Assembly: GCA_013791745.1 (NCBI GenBank)
Contig: VMTH01000160.1
Location: 1-38,592, forward strand
Origin: Candidatus Omnitrophota bacterium
GTDB taxonomy: Bacteria > CG03
Reading direction: 5' to 3'
Length of the DNA: 38,592 bases
Shown: one piece after another, positions 29,883-37,628 of the stretch
Position numbering within the stretch: position 1 is the stretch's first letter
Layout: every line of letters begins with the position of its first letter
Position numbers and translations under genes: made by a program
Notes under the pieces: generated by a model
What the model was told of the DNA's origin: nothing
Database searches by the model: none
Seen by the model: only the letters and a program-made list of their open reading frames with translations

Positions 29883-30834
29883 TAGCCTCGGCGGTATTTT
29901 TAATATTGTCCATTATGCGCAGAACCAGACGGAGGGCGTTGAGCCCGTGACGGCCCGACACGAGGGGTGATCTCCCTTCTCTCACGCAAGTTATAAAATC
30001 ACGGAGCTCTTCGGCGAGAGGCTCGGTTTTCCTTATGCGGGGGCGCTTCACCTCGATGTCTTTTATGCTCTCAACCTGATCTTTTTTCTTGCGGTAAACC
30101 GTGAATTTCTGCTTGCCGTAATCCAGCGAAATATACCTGTCCGACTCAAAAACCCTTATTTTTCTTTCCGCCTTATAGGATATGCGCGAGGCCGTGACGG
30201 TGGCCACACAACCGTTCTCAAACTGTATGCGGCAATTGGCGATGTCCTCTTTTTTTGACAGCACAGCGGCCGCGGTGGAATCTATCTTCACCACTTTTGA
30301 CCTGACAAAGCTGAGTATTATGTCTATGTCGTGTATCATCAGATCCATCACAACACCTATATCCAGCGACCTCTGCGGATAGGGCGATATCCTTATAACC
30401 TCTATGTATCTCGGGTTGTTGATATATTCCCGCGCGGCTATGACGGCGCCGTTAAAACGCTCCACATGCCCGACCTGCAGTATCACATTTTTGGAATCCG
30501 CGATATTCACCAGTGAGAGCGCCTCGTCGGGATCGGCGGTTATGGGTTTTTCCACGAGCGCGTGCACGCCGTTTTCCAGAAACTTTTTTGCCACCTCGTA
30601 ATGATGCACCGTGGGAGTGGCGATGTTGACGGCTTCCACTTTTCCTATGAGTTCCTCGGGATTCGGGAAAAAACGCGTTCCGTATTTTTCGGCTATTTTG
30701 CGGCCGGCCTTCTCATCCGTGTCGGAGACGCCCACCAGCTCCACGCCTTCCATTAAGGAGTAAAGCCGGGCGTGATGCTGGCCGAGATGGCCCACGCCGA
30801 CAACCGCGGTTTTAATGACCCTGTCGTTTCCCAT
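29869..30834 (-). CDS. Gfo/Idh/MocA-family sugar (nucleotide) dehydrogenase (321 aa)
   Basis: The N-terminal Rossmann motif AVVGVGHLGQHHARLY binds NAD(P). The family motif ALVEKPI (with the EKP signature) and GHVERFNG follow, with a C-terminal alpha/beta substrate domain. Family members oxidise sugars or nucleotide sugars, including steps in lipid A and O-antigen sugar synthesis. The exact substrate cannot be read here. I start at ATG 30834: the longer frame from a TTG at 30870 runs through a terminator hairpin and would add 12 residues without homology. A TACAAT box 8 nt before the ATG suggests a leaderless or nearly leaderless transcript. The 3' end overlaps the GGDEF gene by 14 nt. Confidence 0.88.
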   Translation of the reverse strand: MGNDRVIKTAVVGVGHLGQHHARLYSLMEGVELVGVSDTDEKAGRKIAEKYGTRFFPNPEELIGKVEAVNIATPTVHHYEVAKKFLENGVHALVEKPITADPDEALSLVNIADSKNVILQVGHVERFNGAVIAAREYINNPRYIEVIRISPYPQRSLDIGVVMDLMIHDIDIILSFVRSKVVKIDSTAAAVLSKKEDIANCRIQFENGCVATVTASRISYKAERKIRVFESDRYISLDYGKQKFTVYRKKKDQVESIKDIEVKRPRIRKTEPLAEELRDFITCVREGRSPLVSGRHGLNALRLVLRIMDNIKNTAEANEKK

Positions 30835-30842
30835 GGTTTCGC

Positions 30843-30848
30843 ATTGTA
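30843..30848 (-). promoter_or_regulatory. Candidate -10 box for the dehydrogenase gene
   Basis: TACAAT on the minus strand (5 of 6 to consensus) ends 8 nt before the ATG at 30834. It directly follows the T-run of a terminator. The -35 region 17 bp upstream (TTTGCC) is poor. If used, the mRNA would start at or within a base or two of the ATG. Confidence 0.3.
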
Positions 30849-30849
30849 C

Positions 30850-30879
30850 AAAAAAAGCCGCCCGCGGCAAAGCCGCGGC
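30850..30879 (-). terminator. Intrinsic terminator after the BatA-like gene cluster
   Basis: On the minus strand a GC stem CCGCGGC/GCCGCGG (30878-30872 with 30868-30862) has a TTT loop. It is followed by GCGGC and seven T residues (30856-30850). The GCGGC can also pair with the first GCCGC, which puts the stem directly against the T-run. It should end transcripts arriving from the DUF58/BatA genes and insulate the dehydrogenase gene. Confidence 0.7.
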
Positions 30880-30895
30880 ATAAAAAATCTATATA

Positions 30896-31061
30896 TTCCC
30901 CGAAAAGTAGCTTTAGAGCGATATAGGAAAATTTAGGAGAAAAAATCGTTAAGAAATTTCGCGTGTCTGAGACTCTGCGTTAAGCAGGGGCGAGTTGCGG
31001 AATTTTAGATTATTTATCCGTTAAAAATTTTCCGTCTAGCGAAAAAGCTCTTTTCGGGGAA
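30896..31061. repeat. MITE-like imperfect inverted repeat, about 165 bp
   Basis: The ends are inverted copies. CCCCGAAAAG (30898-30907) pairs with CTTTTCGGGG (31050-31059). After one bulged T, AGCTTT (30909-30914) pairs with AAAGCT (31044-31049). GGAAAATTT (30926-30934) pairs with AAATTTTCC (31025-31033). A weaker match continues inward (30936-30962 with 30997-31019). The centre can form CTCTGC/GCAGGG around GTTAA. The whole intergenic segment can therefore fold into one long hairpin. It has no ORF. It could be a miniature inverted-repeat element or a structured RNA. No clear target-site duplication is visible at its ends. Confidence 0.7.
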
Positions 31062-31082
31062 ATGCGAAACTTCGCCTTATAT

Positions 31083-31107
31083 GGCAGCAGCGAAAAATCG
31101 CTATGCC
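31083..31107 (-). other. Hairpin spanning the BatA-like stop codon
   Basis: GGCA (31083-31086) and AGCGA (31089-31093) pair with TCGCT (31098-31102) and TGCC (31104-31107) around an AAAA loop. The TAG stop of the BatA-like gene (31103-31101) lies in the stem. There is no T-run after it on the minus strand, so it is not a standard terminator. It may protect the 3' end or cooperate with the inverted repeat just downstream. Confidence 0.4.
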
Positions 31108-33023
31108 GAATGATTGAGTTTGTAGGCCAGCGCTATTTCCGCGCAGAGGAGCATTATGAAAAGCAGCAAGGCCATATCCGACAGGTTTTTGCCCCGCAGT
31201 ATATGGGCGATCTCCGCTTCAGGGTTCTTTATGTCAAAAACATCAGACCCCTGAAAAAGTTTTTTTATTTCAGCGCTCGTCATGACGGAAAGATCGTTTT
31301 CCTCGCCGCGACCGAGATTAACCGCTATGCGGCCGGAGACGCCTTTACCCGACACATCATAAAGGCCCGGATCCTCAACGGGAACGCTGAGCCCCAAGCC
31401 GTCAGGCCCGGCTTTGACTTCAACCTCAATGCCTCCGAAACTCAGTGAGGCCCCCGCGGGAAGAGATATCCTCTCGCCCACAAAATAATTGCGCCGGAAC
31501 TCTTTTCTCTCGTAAACAAAATACTCAAGAGACCTTAAAAAGAACGGGGGGAAACCCGCCACAACGGGAAGATTGGAAAAAGTCATATCCGCCGGCATCG
31601 AAAAAAGCATCACGGCGCCCTCACCGAAACGCACAGCGGAAGAAAGAGTTTCGCCTCCGGCTTTTATGAGCTCGAGCGCGTCTTCCCTGCATCTGACGGG
31701 AAAAAATTTTAAAACACTGAGTTTACCGTAATGCTCCTCGCCGAAATCATCGCCGGCCCAGGGCACATCAAGTGAAATACCCCCCTCTATCGCCTGCTCC
31801 TTTACGGGATATATACGGCCGGGGAGAAGATCCGCAAGCTGACTGTTCAACACCTGCGCGGAACTGTCATCGTCCGGGAACAGTATGAGCAGCCCGCCTT
31901 TGGCGACCCATGCGCGCAGCGCCCCGGACAAAGCGGACGAAATAGCGTTCGGCGCCGTAATAACCGCGGCGCGGGCCGCTTTTAGTTTTTCGCCGAACAG
32001 GGAGGAATCGGAAATCGCCTCGGCGCTGAAAAGCGAAGAACGCTCTATCATCTTCCTGATAAAGTAAGCGCCGTCTCTGTCGAGCGCCCCTCCACCGGCT
32101 CTCAGGACGGGGATGGAGGTTTTTTCCCTGTCCGGGCGGGAATAAAAAAACACATTGTCATCCGTCAGAACATCAGCGTTATCAAGCTCTACCCTGCCCG
32201 ATAAATATTCTCCCGGCACCGTTATGGCCGCGGACACTCCGGATGCGGGAATGGTGTTGATCCGTTCCGTCCCGCTCCAGGCGCTGAGAGCATATTCCTC
32301 TTTCCCGCCGGGAAAGAGCGAGGGGAAAACAACAATGTGTTCGTCGTAGATCCCGCATGAGCGTACAAAAAAGTTTTTAGACGTTTCGCCCACACGCAGG
32401 CACAGGAGACGCGCATCGCGGGGAATGGCCGTTTCGCCCTTAAAAGAACCCGGCGAAAAATCCGATATAACAAATACCCGTTTTATGGTCCTGTTCTGCT
32501 CTAAAAATTTTGAGAGGCCATCTGAAAAACTCTCTGAAACGGCTGCCGGTTTTTTTTTCGCGAAAAGTGCGGCGGCGCCTTCCTCGCCCCTGCCCTCAAA
32601 AGAAAAACCTTTATTGAACACAAAAACCGAAGGGTTCTCTTCCCCGAGGGCTCTGACGATCTCCCCTGCCGTGCGGCAAGCGTCTTCCCACAGGGTGGAA
32701 CCTCTATGCGCCCTGTTCATAGAATAGGAATGATCAGCGAAAACGGCCGCCGCACCCGGCGACGCGGCCTCTTTTTTTCCGAGCACAAAAGACGGCCCCG
32801 CGAAATACATGACAAGGAAAAACAGAGCCGCCGTCCTTATCAGGAGCAGGAGGATGCTCATAAGATTGAAATCGGTGGTTTTACTCAGGGCGTCTTTCTT
32901 GAGCAGGCGGATTGACGGAAAAACATATATCACCGCTTTTTTTCTGCTCAGAAGATGTATCAGCGCGGGGAGCGCCGCCAGCGGAAGATAATATAAAAAC
33001 TCGCTCCGTAAAAATCTCAGCAT
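31101..33023 (-). CDS. BatA-like VWA membrane protein (640 aa)
   Basis: The N-terminus matches the aerotolerance-type domain: FLYYLPLAALPALIHLLSRK, then a second membrane segment at about 54-75. A VWA-like domain follows with the metal-site motif DxSxS intact (D97-HSY-S101 in FADHSYSMNR). A central region (about 350-400, AWVAKGGLLILFPDDDSS) resembles the glutamine-amidotransferase-like fold of this family. A C-terminal membrane helix (LLLFIMLLCAEIALAY) ends the protein, so most of the chain is extracytoplasmic or held between two membrane anchors. Its ATG overlaps the DUF58 stop by 1 nt (TGATG). DUF58 and BatA genes usually occur with a MoxR AAA+ ATPase. None is in this window. Confidence 0.82.
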   Translation of the reverse strand: MLRFLRSEFLYYLPLAALPALIHLLSRKKAVIYVFPSIRLLKKDALSKTTDFNLMSILLLLIRTAALFFLVMYFAGPSFVLGKKEAASPGAAAVFADHSYSMNRAHRGSTLWEDACRTAGEIVRALGEENPSVFVFNKGFSFEGRGEEGAAALFAKKKPAAVSESFSDGLSKFLEQNRTIKRVFVISDFSPGSFKGETAIPRDARLLCLRVGETSKNFFVRSCGIYDEHIVVFPSLFPGGKEEYALSAWSGTERINTIPASGVSAAITVPGEYLSGRVELDNADVLTDDNVFFYSRPDREKTSIPVLRAGGGALDRDGAYFIRKMIERSSLFSAEAISDSSLFGEKLKAARAAVITAPNAISSALSGALRAWVAKGGLLILFPDDDSSAQVLNSQLADLLPGRIYPVKEQAIEGGISLDVPWAGDDFGEEHYGKLSVLKFFPVRCREDALELIKAGGETLSSAVRFGEGAVMLFSMPADMTFSNLPVVAGFPPFFLRSLEYFVYERKEFRRNYFVGERISLPAGASLSFGGIEVEVKAGPDGLGLSVPVEDPGLYDVSGKGVSGRIAVNLGRGEENDLSVMTSAEIKKLFQGSDVFDIKNPEAEIAHILRGKNLSDMALLLFIMLLCAEIALAYKLNHSA

Positions 33024-33937
33024 CAGATAAAAGAGAAACCCGCCTTAAAGAGCCCTTCGGGGATCTCATCCTCGGGACGCGATGAGACAGTGAATCTGAA
33101 ATATCCGCAGCCGCAATTTTTCAGGGAATTTTCAATCCCCGATACAAAATCGCTGAACTGGCGGCGGTAAGACGCGGCTGAACGGAGGGAATTTATCGTG
33201 ACGCGTTCGCGCGTTTCGCTGTCCACAAAAGTGAATTTTCCGCCGGCGGGCAGCTCGCGCTCGGCGGGGTCTGTCACATGGAGCACCATGAAATTGTGCT
33301 TCTGTTTTATGAAAGTCCTGATACTCCTGATGATCCCGTCGCTGTCTGTGAGCATATCCGATATGAGGATAACAAGCGTTTTTCTTTTTATTTTAGCTCC
33401 GAGAAGATCCATAGCGGAAGCCACCGCCGTTCCTCCCGACGGCTCTATAGAAGCGATGGCGTTTAAGACACTGACCAGATTTCCCGCGGAGCGCGACGGG
33501 GGGAAATACTCGTCCACGCCGGTCGAAACCGCCGAAAAGGCCATGCTGTCGCCCCGCTTTGTTATAAGGTAAGCCAGCGTGCTGGCTATGATGCGGGCAT
33601 AATCATATTTACTCATAGCGCCGGAAGCGAAATTCATTGATTCCGACCTGTCCAATATCAGGCAGGAACGCATGTTTGTTTCCTGTTCAAACTGCCTGAC
33701 ATAAAATCTTTCGCAGCGGGCGTAGACTTTCCAGTCAAGATGCCTTGTGTCGTCACCCTGCGCGTAAGGCCTGAAAGATGAGAATTCGGATGAACATCCT
33801 CTGAAGGGGGATGAATGGCTGCCGGCAACGGTGCCTTCGCTTATTTTTCTGCCGGCGAAGTTCATTCTGGAGATCTTCGCGATTATTTCGGGCCGCAGGA
33901 ATTTACTTTTCAGCTTTGGGGAGGAGGTTTTCGGCAT
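33023..33937 (-). CDS. DUF58 domain protein (304 aa)
   Basis: The DUF58 signature is complete: EFSSFRPYAQGDDTRHLDWK, then RFYVRQFEQETN. It is followed by a VWA-like fold with DxSxS (D96-RSE-S100) and a second aspartate in ILISDMLTD. The N-terminal FLRPEIIAKISRMNF agrees with family starts, so I keep the ATG at 33937 although it overlaps the TPR gene by 35 nt. DUF58 proteins act with MoxR ATPases and VWA membrane proteins in an envelope-related chaperone-like system whose targets are mostly unknown. The downstream BatA-like gene is its expected partner. Confidence 0.9.
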   Translation of the reverse strand: MPKTSSPKLKSKFLRPEIIAKISRMNFAGRKISEGTVAGSHSSPFRGCSSEFSSFRPYAQGDDTRHLDWKVYARCERFYVRQFEQETNMRSCLILDRSESMNFASGAMSKYDYARIIASTLAYLITKRGDSMAFSAVSTGVDEYFPPSRSAGNLVSVLNAIASIEPSGGTAVASAMDLLGAKIKRKTLVILISDMLTDSDGIIRSIRTFIKQKHNFMVLHVTDPAERELPAGGKFTFVDSETRERVTINSLRSAASYRRQFSDFVSGIENSLKNCGCGYFRFTVSSRPEDEIPEGLFKAGFSFI

Positions 33938-34562
33938 ATTGTGCCCATTTAGTTCCCTGCGCTCTTCCTTTGATAACCTCTATGTAGGCGGCCGCCTGGT
34001 CAGGCTTGCCGGTAACGGTGAAGATCCGCGCCATTGAAAGATACACTTCCAGAGCGAGATGATGCCTGTCGTGAAGCTCAATAAATTCCTGATAAAAAGA
34101 CATCGCCTCGTTAAATTGGCTGAGTGACTCTTTCGCTTTCCCCTGAGCGTAGATGATATTTGGCATTATTTCTTTTGCCGCAACGGGACGGGCTTCGGAA
34201 TAAATCTTGAACGCGCCCTCATAATCCTCTTTAATAAACAGGGCGTCGCCCTTGATGTAGCGCGCGAGCGCGTGCGTTTTCGCGGAATGCTGTTGCTCCG
34301 ATATTATCTTATCGCACAGGCCGAGAGCGAAATCGGGATTGGAGTAGATATTCGTTCCTGCCCTCAGGAGAGCGGAATAAGACGCGTCCCTGTTTTTCAG
34401 GTGCGCGGAAAGCAAAAGCCCCCCAAGTATAAGCACCGCGATGAACCCGAGCGCGAAAGAAAGCGCTTTCTGCGGCTTCTCTTTCACAAAACTTTCCGCT
34501 GCCGTCGCGAAAGAAACCAGAGGATCGCGCCTCACCTCTTTTTTTACCCACTGTCTTGCCAT
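33903..34562 (-). CDS. TPR protein with one N-terminal membrane anchor (219 aa)
   Basis: A basic N-terminus is followed by one membrane helix (about 33-52, ALSFALGFIAVLILGGLLLS). Several helical pairs with TPR spacing come next (for example ARYIKGDALFIKEDYEGAFK and NEAMSFYQEFIELHDRHHLA). The layout is like YfgM-type periplasmic TPR proteins of about 200 residues. The soluble part should face the periplasm and serve protein-protein contacts. The gene lies directly before DUF58 and may take part in the same envelope function. An AGAGAGG ribosome binding site precedes the ATG. Confidence 0.75.
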   Translation of the reverse strand: MARQWVKKEVRRDPLVSFATAAESFVKEKPQKALSFALGFIAVLILGGLLLSAHLKNRDASYSALLRAGTNIYSNPDFALGLCDKIISEQQHSAKTHALARYIKGDALFIKEDYEGAFKIYSEARPVAAKEIMPNIIYAQGKAKESLSQFNEAMSFYQEFIELHDRHHLALEVYLSMARIFTVTGKPDQAAAYIEVIKGRAQGTKWAQYAENLLPKAEK

Positions 34563-34598
34563 TTTAACCTCTCTTTACCCCGCCTATTTTATTAAGGA

Positions 34599-34616
34599 CG
34601 TCCCCTTTTTCCCTTT
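34599..34616 (-). repeat. Dispersed GGGGACG-type short repeat
   Basis: AAAGGGAAAAAGGGGACG on the minus strand is identical over 18 nt to plus-strand 13609-13626. Here it starts at the stop codon of the GAF-PAS gene and fills part of the 52-nt gap to the TPR gene. It is followed by GTCC, so GGACGTCC forms a small palindrome. Confidence 0.7.
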
Positions 34617-35499
34617 ATGGCAGGCCCTGGATTTTTGTCAGGTCCTGGAATATTATTCCGCTGCCCAGAACTTTGCCGCCGTCGCTTTTCATCAATATCG
34701 TGCCGTAACCCACTATGAGCTTTTCACCCGTGTTTTTCCTTGTGTTGAGTATAAGGCGGTTGCCGGTTTTGCCCGTCGTCATCACCTCTTTCAGCACACC
34801 GACCAGTTCGGACTGCATTTTGAAGGTATCCTCAACCCGCATATCCTGCACGCTTGAAACAAAACCCAGTATTTGAGCGGCAGCGGTATTGAATTCAAGT
34901 ATTTTTCCGGCCTTGTTGATTGATATGAAACCTCCGGGTATGCCGTTGAGCACGCTTTTTATCATATTGTTTTTGTTGGTGAGTTCCGTAAAAAGAGCGA
35001 TGTTCCTTATCACGATGGATATTATTCCGGCCAGTGCCTGCGTGAAATACATGTCGTCCTGGCTGAAATTGCCGGATCTTTTGTTGACGATTTCAAGCAC
35101 GCCGATGGTTTTCATCCGCGATATCAGCGGAACGCAGATGATATTTCTCGTCTGGTAACCGGTCTTTCTGTCCACGGCATGCAAAAATTTGGGGTGGGAA
35201 TAAGGGTCATTCAGCAATACGGCTTTGCCGGTGGAAAAAACCCAGCCGGCTATCCCCTCGTTCACGGGTATAACTTTGAGTTTCCGCAGGACTTCCTTTG
35301 CCGTGCCCTCAACCGCGTAGAATTTCAGATAATCATTATCCGCCGAGACTAAAAGCACCGACATCCCCTCCGCGCCTAATATTTCGCATGAGCGCTTCAA
35401 AATCTGCGAAAAGACTTCGTTTTCCTTCAGGGAAAAACTTATACGGGAGCACATCTCGTCAAGCGCTCTCAAATGTTTCTGAAGATCATTTTCCGCCAT
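34615..35499 (-). CDS. GAF-PAS sensor protein without output domain (294 aa)
   Basis: A GAF domain (about 20-170) shows NEGIAGWVFSTGKAVLLNDP, YQTRNIICVPLI and GVLEIVNKRSGNFSQDD. A PAS domain follows (about 180-290: VLNGIPGGFISINKAGKILE, FNTAAAQILGF). No kinase, GGDEF or DNA-binding domain is attached, so it must act by protein contact or be a remnant. I start at ATG 35499 because GGGAGGA lies 8 nt upstream. The longer frame from 35523 contains that ribosome binding site inside it. The gene follows the tRNA by about 40 nt. Confidence 0.88.
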   Translation of the reverse strand: MAENDLQKHLRALDEMCSRISFSLKENEVFSQILKRSCEILGAEGMSVLLVSADNDYLKFYAVEGTAKEVLRKLKVIPVNEGIAGWVFSTGKAVLLNDPYSHPKFLHAVDRKTGYQTRNIICVPLISRMKTIGVLEIVNKRSGNFSQDDMYFTQALAGIISIVIRNIALFTELTNKNNMIKSVLNGIPGGFISINKAGKILEFNTAAAQILGFVSSVQDMRVEDTFKMQSELVGVLKEVMTTGKTGNRLILNTRKNTGEKLIVGYGTILMKSDGGKVLGSGIIFQDLTKIQGLP

Positions 35500-35539
35500 A
35501 ATATTATTCCTCCCAATCTTCATTGATCACCAAATCTTA

Positions 35540-35612
35540 TGCCCCTGGGGCGAATCGAACACCCGGCACGTAGTTTAGGAAACTACTGCTCTATCCACTG
35601 AGCTACAGGGGC
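35540..35612 (-). tRNA. tRNA-Arg (anticodon CCT)
   Basis: The minus strand folds into a full cloverleaf. The acceptor stem is GCCCCTG/CAGGGGC. The D arm has GCTC/GAGC and the anticodon stem GTAGT/ACTAC around TTCCTAA, giving anticodon CCT. The variable loop has 5 nt, and the T arm is GGGTG-TTCGATT-CGCCC with one G-T pair. The discriminator base is A at 35540 and the 3' CCA is not encoded. The 5' base (35612) is the last base of the dehydrogenase TAG stop codon, so the tRNA is probably cut out of that transcript. Confidence 0.95.
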
Positions 35613-36868
35613 TATAATTTAAATATCTTCGCGCTCTTCCTGCCGGAAAAAGTGTTGCGCAGGTCAAAAATCCGCTTTGAATTTTTGAGTATGAGATCAT
35701 AATCAAAATGGCTGTGGTCGCAGGCTATGACAACCATGTCCGCTTTTTTAAGGATATCGGCGGAAAGTTTTTTAATTCTCTTCCCGGGCACATCCCCGTA
35801 GGTTATAAGATCGTCGTACCACACGACATTCGCGCCCATCTCATCAAGCTCGCTTATCAATTCCAGCGATGGCGATTCTCTCGTGTCGGACACGTCTTTT
35901 TTATACGCGGCGCCGAGGATGATTATTTTACTGCCTTTCACGGATCTTGAGAATCCGTTGAGTATCATCGCGAGCTTCATCACGGTGAAATGAGGCATGG
36001 CTCCGTTGATCTCCGAAGCGAGATCTATGAACCTCGTATAAAAATTCAAAGATTTCATCTTCCACGAAAGATAAAGAGGGTCTATGGGTATGCAGTGCCC
36101 TCCCAGTCCCGGCCCGGGATAAAAAGGCATAAAACCGTAGGGCTTGGTCTTGGCCATATCCACGATCTCCCACACGTCAAGGCCGAGGCGGTCCGATATC
36201 TGCGCCATCTCGTTTATGAGCCCTATGTTGACTGCCCTGAAAGTGTTCTCCAGGAGTTTCACCATTTCGGCGGCTTCAAGCGACGATGCCCTCACAATGT
36301 GCTCGATCGCGAGGCTGTAATAGGAAACGGCCTTGTCAAGAGACGCTTTGTTTATCCCTCCGATGACCTTGGGCGTGTTTTTCACATTCCACTTTTTGTT
36401 GGACGGGTCTATTCTTTCAGGAGAAAAAGCGAGAAAAAAATCCTTGCCCGCCTTGAAGTTTTTTCTCTCAAGGATGCCGCAGACGACTTCTCTTGTCGTG
36501 CCGGGATATGTCGTGGACTCCAGCACGACGACGGCGAGTTTTTTGATATGATCCTTTATTTTTTCGCAGGATGATATGATATATGAAATATCGGGGTCCT
36601 GGGTTTTTCTCAAAGGCGTCGGCACGCATATCGCTATACAGCCGCAGTCTTTGATGATGCTGAAATCAGTAGACACCGTCAGCAACCCCTTACGGTTGTG
36701 CTCTTTTATCTCGGAAGATTTGATATCGCCCACATAGCTGATGCCCTTTTTCAGCATAGAGACTTTCTCACCGGATATATCAACGCCGTATACATGAGCG
36801 CCTTTCTCGGCGAAAGCGCAGGCCAAGGGCAGCCCCACATAACCAAGTCCCACAACAGCTATTTTCAT
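35612..36868 (-). CDS. UDP-sugar dehydrogenase of the UDP-GlcNAc/ManNAc 6-dehydrogenase type (418 aa)
   Basis: The NAD-binding motif VVGLGYVGLPLA is at the start, FSPERIDPSN in the middle, and the catalytic cysteine is Cys259 in PGPGLGGHCIPIDPLYLSW. This matches WecC/WbpA-type enzymes, which oxidise the C6 of a UDP-N-acetylhexosamine to the uronate in two NAD-dependent steps for surface polysaccharide synthesis. The exact sugar cannot be fixed from sequence. A GGAGG lies 6 nt before the ATG, and a good promoter lies in the 65-nt gap to TonB. The gene is followed without gap by tRNA-Arg. No other polysaccharide genes are adjacent. Confidence 0.9.
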   Translation of the reverse strand: MKIAVVGLGYVGLPLACAFAEKGAHVYGVDISGEKVSMLKKGISYVGDIKSSEIKEHNRKGLLTVSTDFSIIKDCGCIAICVPTPLRKTQDPDISYIISSCEKIKDHIKKLAVVVLESTTYPGTTREVVCGILERKNFKAGKDFFLAFSPERIDPSNKKWNVKNTPKVIGGINKASLDKAVSYYSLAIEHIVRASSLEAAEMVKLLENTFRAVNIGLINEMAQISDRLGLDVWEIVDMAKTKPYGFMPFYPGPGLGGHCIPIDPLYLSWKMKSLNFYTRFIDLASEINGAMPHFTVMKLAMILNGFSRSVKGSKIIILGAAYKKDVSDTRESPSLELISELDEMGANVVWYDDLITYGDVPGKRIKKLSADILKKADMVVIACDHSHFDYDLILKNSKRIFDLRNTFSGRKSAKIFKL

Positions 36869-36900
36869 ATGATTCCTCCGTTTACGGCTATATTCCGGTT

Positions 36901-36928
36901 ATTGTAGCACTTTTTACAAAACTGACAA
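36901..36928 (-). promoter_or_regulatory. Sigma70-like promoter for the UDP-sugar dehydrogenase and tRNA
   Basis: On the minus strand TTGTCA (36928-36923) and TACAAT (36906-36901) each match 5 of 6 consensus positions, with 16 bp between them. The predicted start is about 25-30 nt before the ATG at 36868. The site lies between the TonB stop and the dehydrogenase start. Confidence 0.6.
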
Positions 36929-36933
36929 AATGT

Positions 36934-37626
36934 TTATTTCAGTTCGAAGCGGACATTGAGAATGCCCCACTGGTCTATCTGCGCCTCGTCCGCGCCCAGC
37001 GGCACGAAGAGCCACTTCTTAACGGTATCAACCGCCGAGCGGTCCAGCTCTTCCGAGCCGCTCGTCTTCTCAATAATAACGCGTTCAATGATACCGTCGG
37101 CGGACACCCAGAATTTCACCGTCGTCTCGCCTGAAATACCGGCCAGCTGAGCGGAGCGGGGATATTCGGGATAAATCCTCCTGAGCACCGCCCTGTTGGA
37201 TATGGGTCCGGATATCTGGAAACTCTGACCCTCTTTTCCCTCAAAAAACGGGAGCATTTTATCGGGCAGCGGGGTTTCAATATCAGATTCTTCCTCAAAG
37301 GCGGATATGTCGGGACTTGACTCATCCCTGATTTCAGGCGCGGGCATGGACATATTCTTCTCGGGGGAGATCTTCGCCGCGGGCACCGGCTCACCCTCGC
37401 CGGGCGTCCATGTCCGCACGCGCTTTTCTGTCTTTTGCGCCCGGCGCCGCTGACGCTTCAGATCCTGAGGCACGGTGGACATTTCAGCGCTGAGCGAAAC
37501 CTCCATAAAACGCATGGGCGCTTTTATGGCCAGATACGGCAGCGCAAGAAAAAAAGCGGCGTGAAGAAGTAGCGAATAGACGAGATCTCTCTTCATACCA
37601 GCGCCCTTGACCGGATCCGCCGTCAT
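36934..37626 (-). CDS. tonB: TonB-family energy transducer (230 aa)
   Basis: A single N-terminal membrane helix (LVYSLLLHAAFFLALPYLAI) is followed by a Pro/Glu/Lys-rich periplasmic linker and a TonB C-terminal domain at about 150-230. Visible landmarks are YPEYPRSAQLAGISGETTVK, FWVSADGIIERVII and DTVKKWLFVPL. TonB passes the energy of the ExbB-ExbD motor to outer-membrane transporters. ExbD and ExbB lie directly upstream. The start is ATG 37626 (2 nt after the ExbD stop) or ATG 37596, which gives the more usual MKRDLV start. No TonB-dependent receptor is in the window. Confidence 0.9.
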   Translation of the reverse strand: MTADPVKGAGMKRDLVYSLLLHAAFFLALPYLAIKAPMRFMEVSLSAEMSTVPQDLKRQRRRAQKTEKRVRTWTPGEGEPVPAAKISPEKNMSMPAPEIRDESSPDISAFEEESDIETPLPDKMLPFFEGKEGQSFQISGPISNRAVLRRIYPEYPRSAQLAGISGETTVKFWVSADGIIERVIIEKTSGSEELDRSAVDTVKKWLFVPLGADEAQIDQWGILNVRFELK

Positions 37627-37628
37627 TA

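Noticed and set aside
28758-29885. Long plus-strand open frame (375 codons)
   Set aside because: It lies antisense to the PAS-GGDEF-HD-GYP gene, whose domains are all intact. The plus-strand translation has no recognisable domain.
30835-30870. TTG start extending the Gfo/Idh protein by 12 residues
   Set aside because: The extension runs through the terminator hairpin and T-run, and adds sequence outside the family. ATG 30834 gives the normal Rossmann start.
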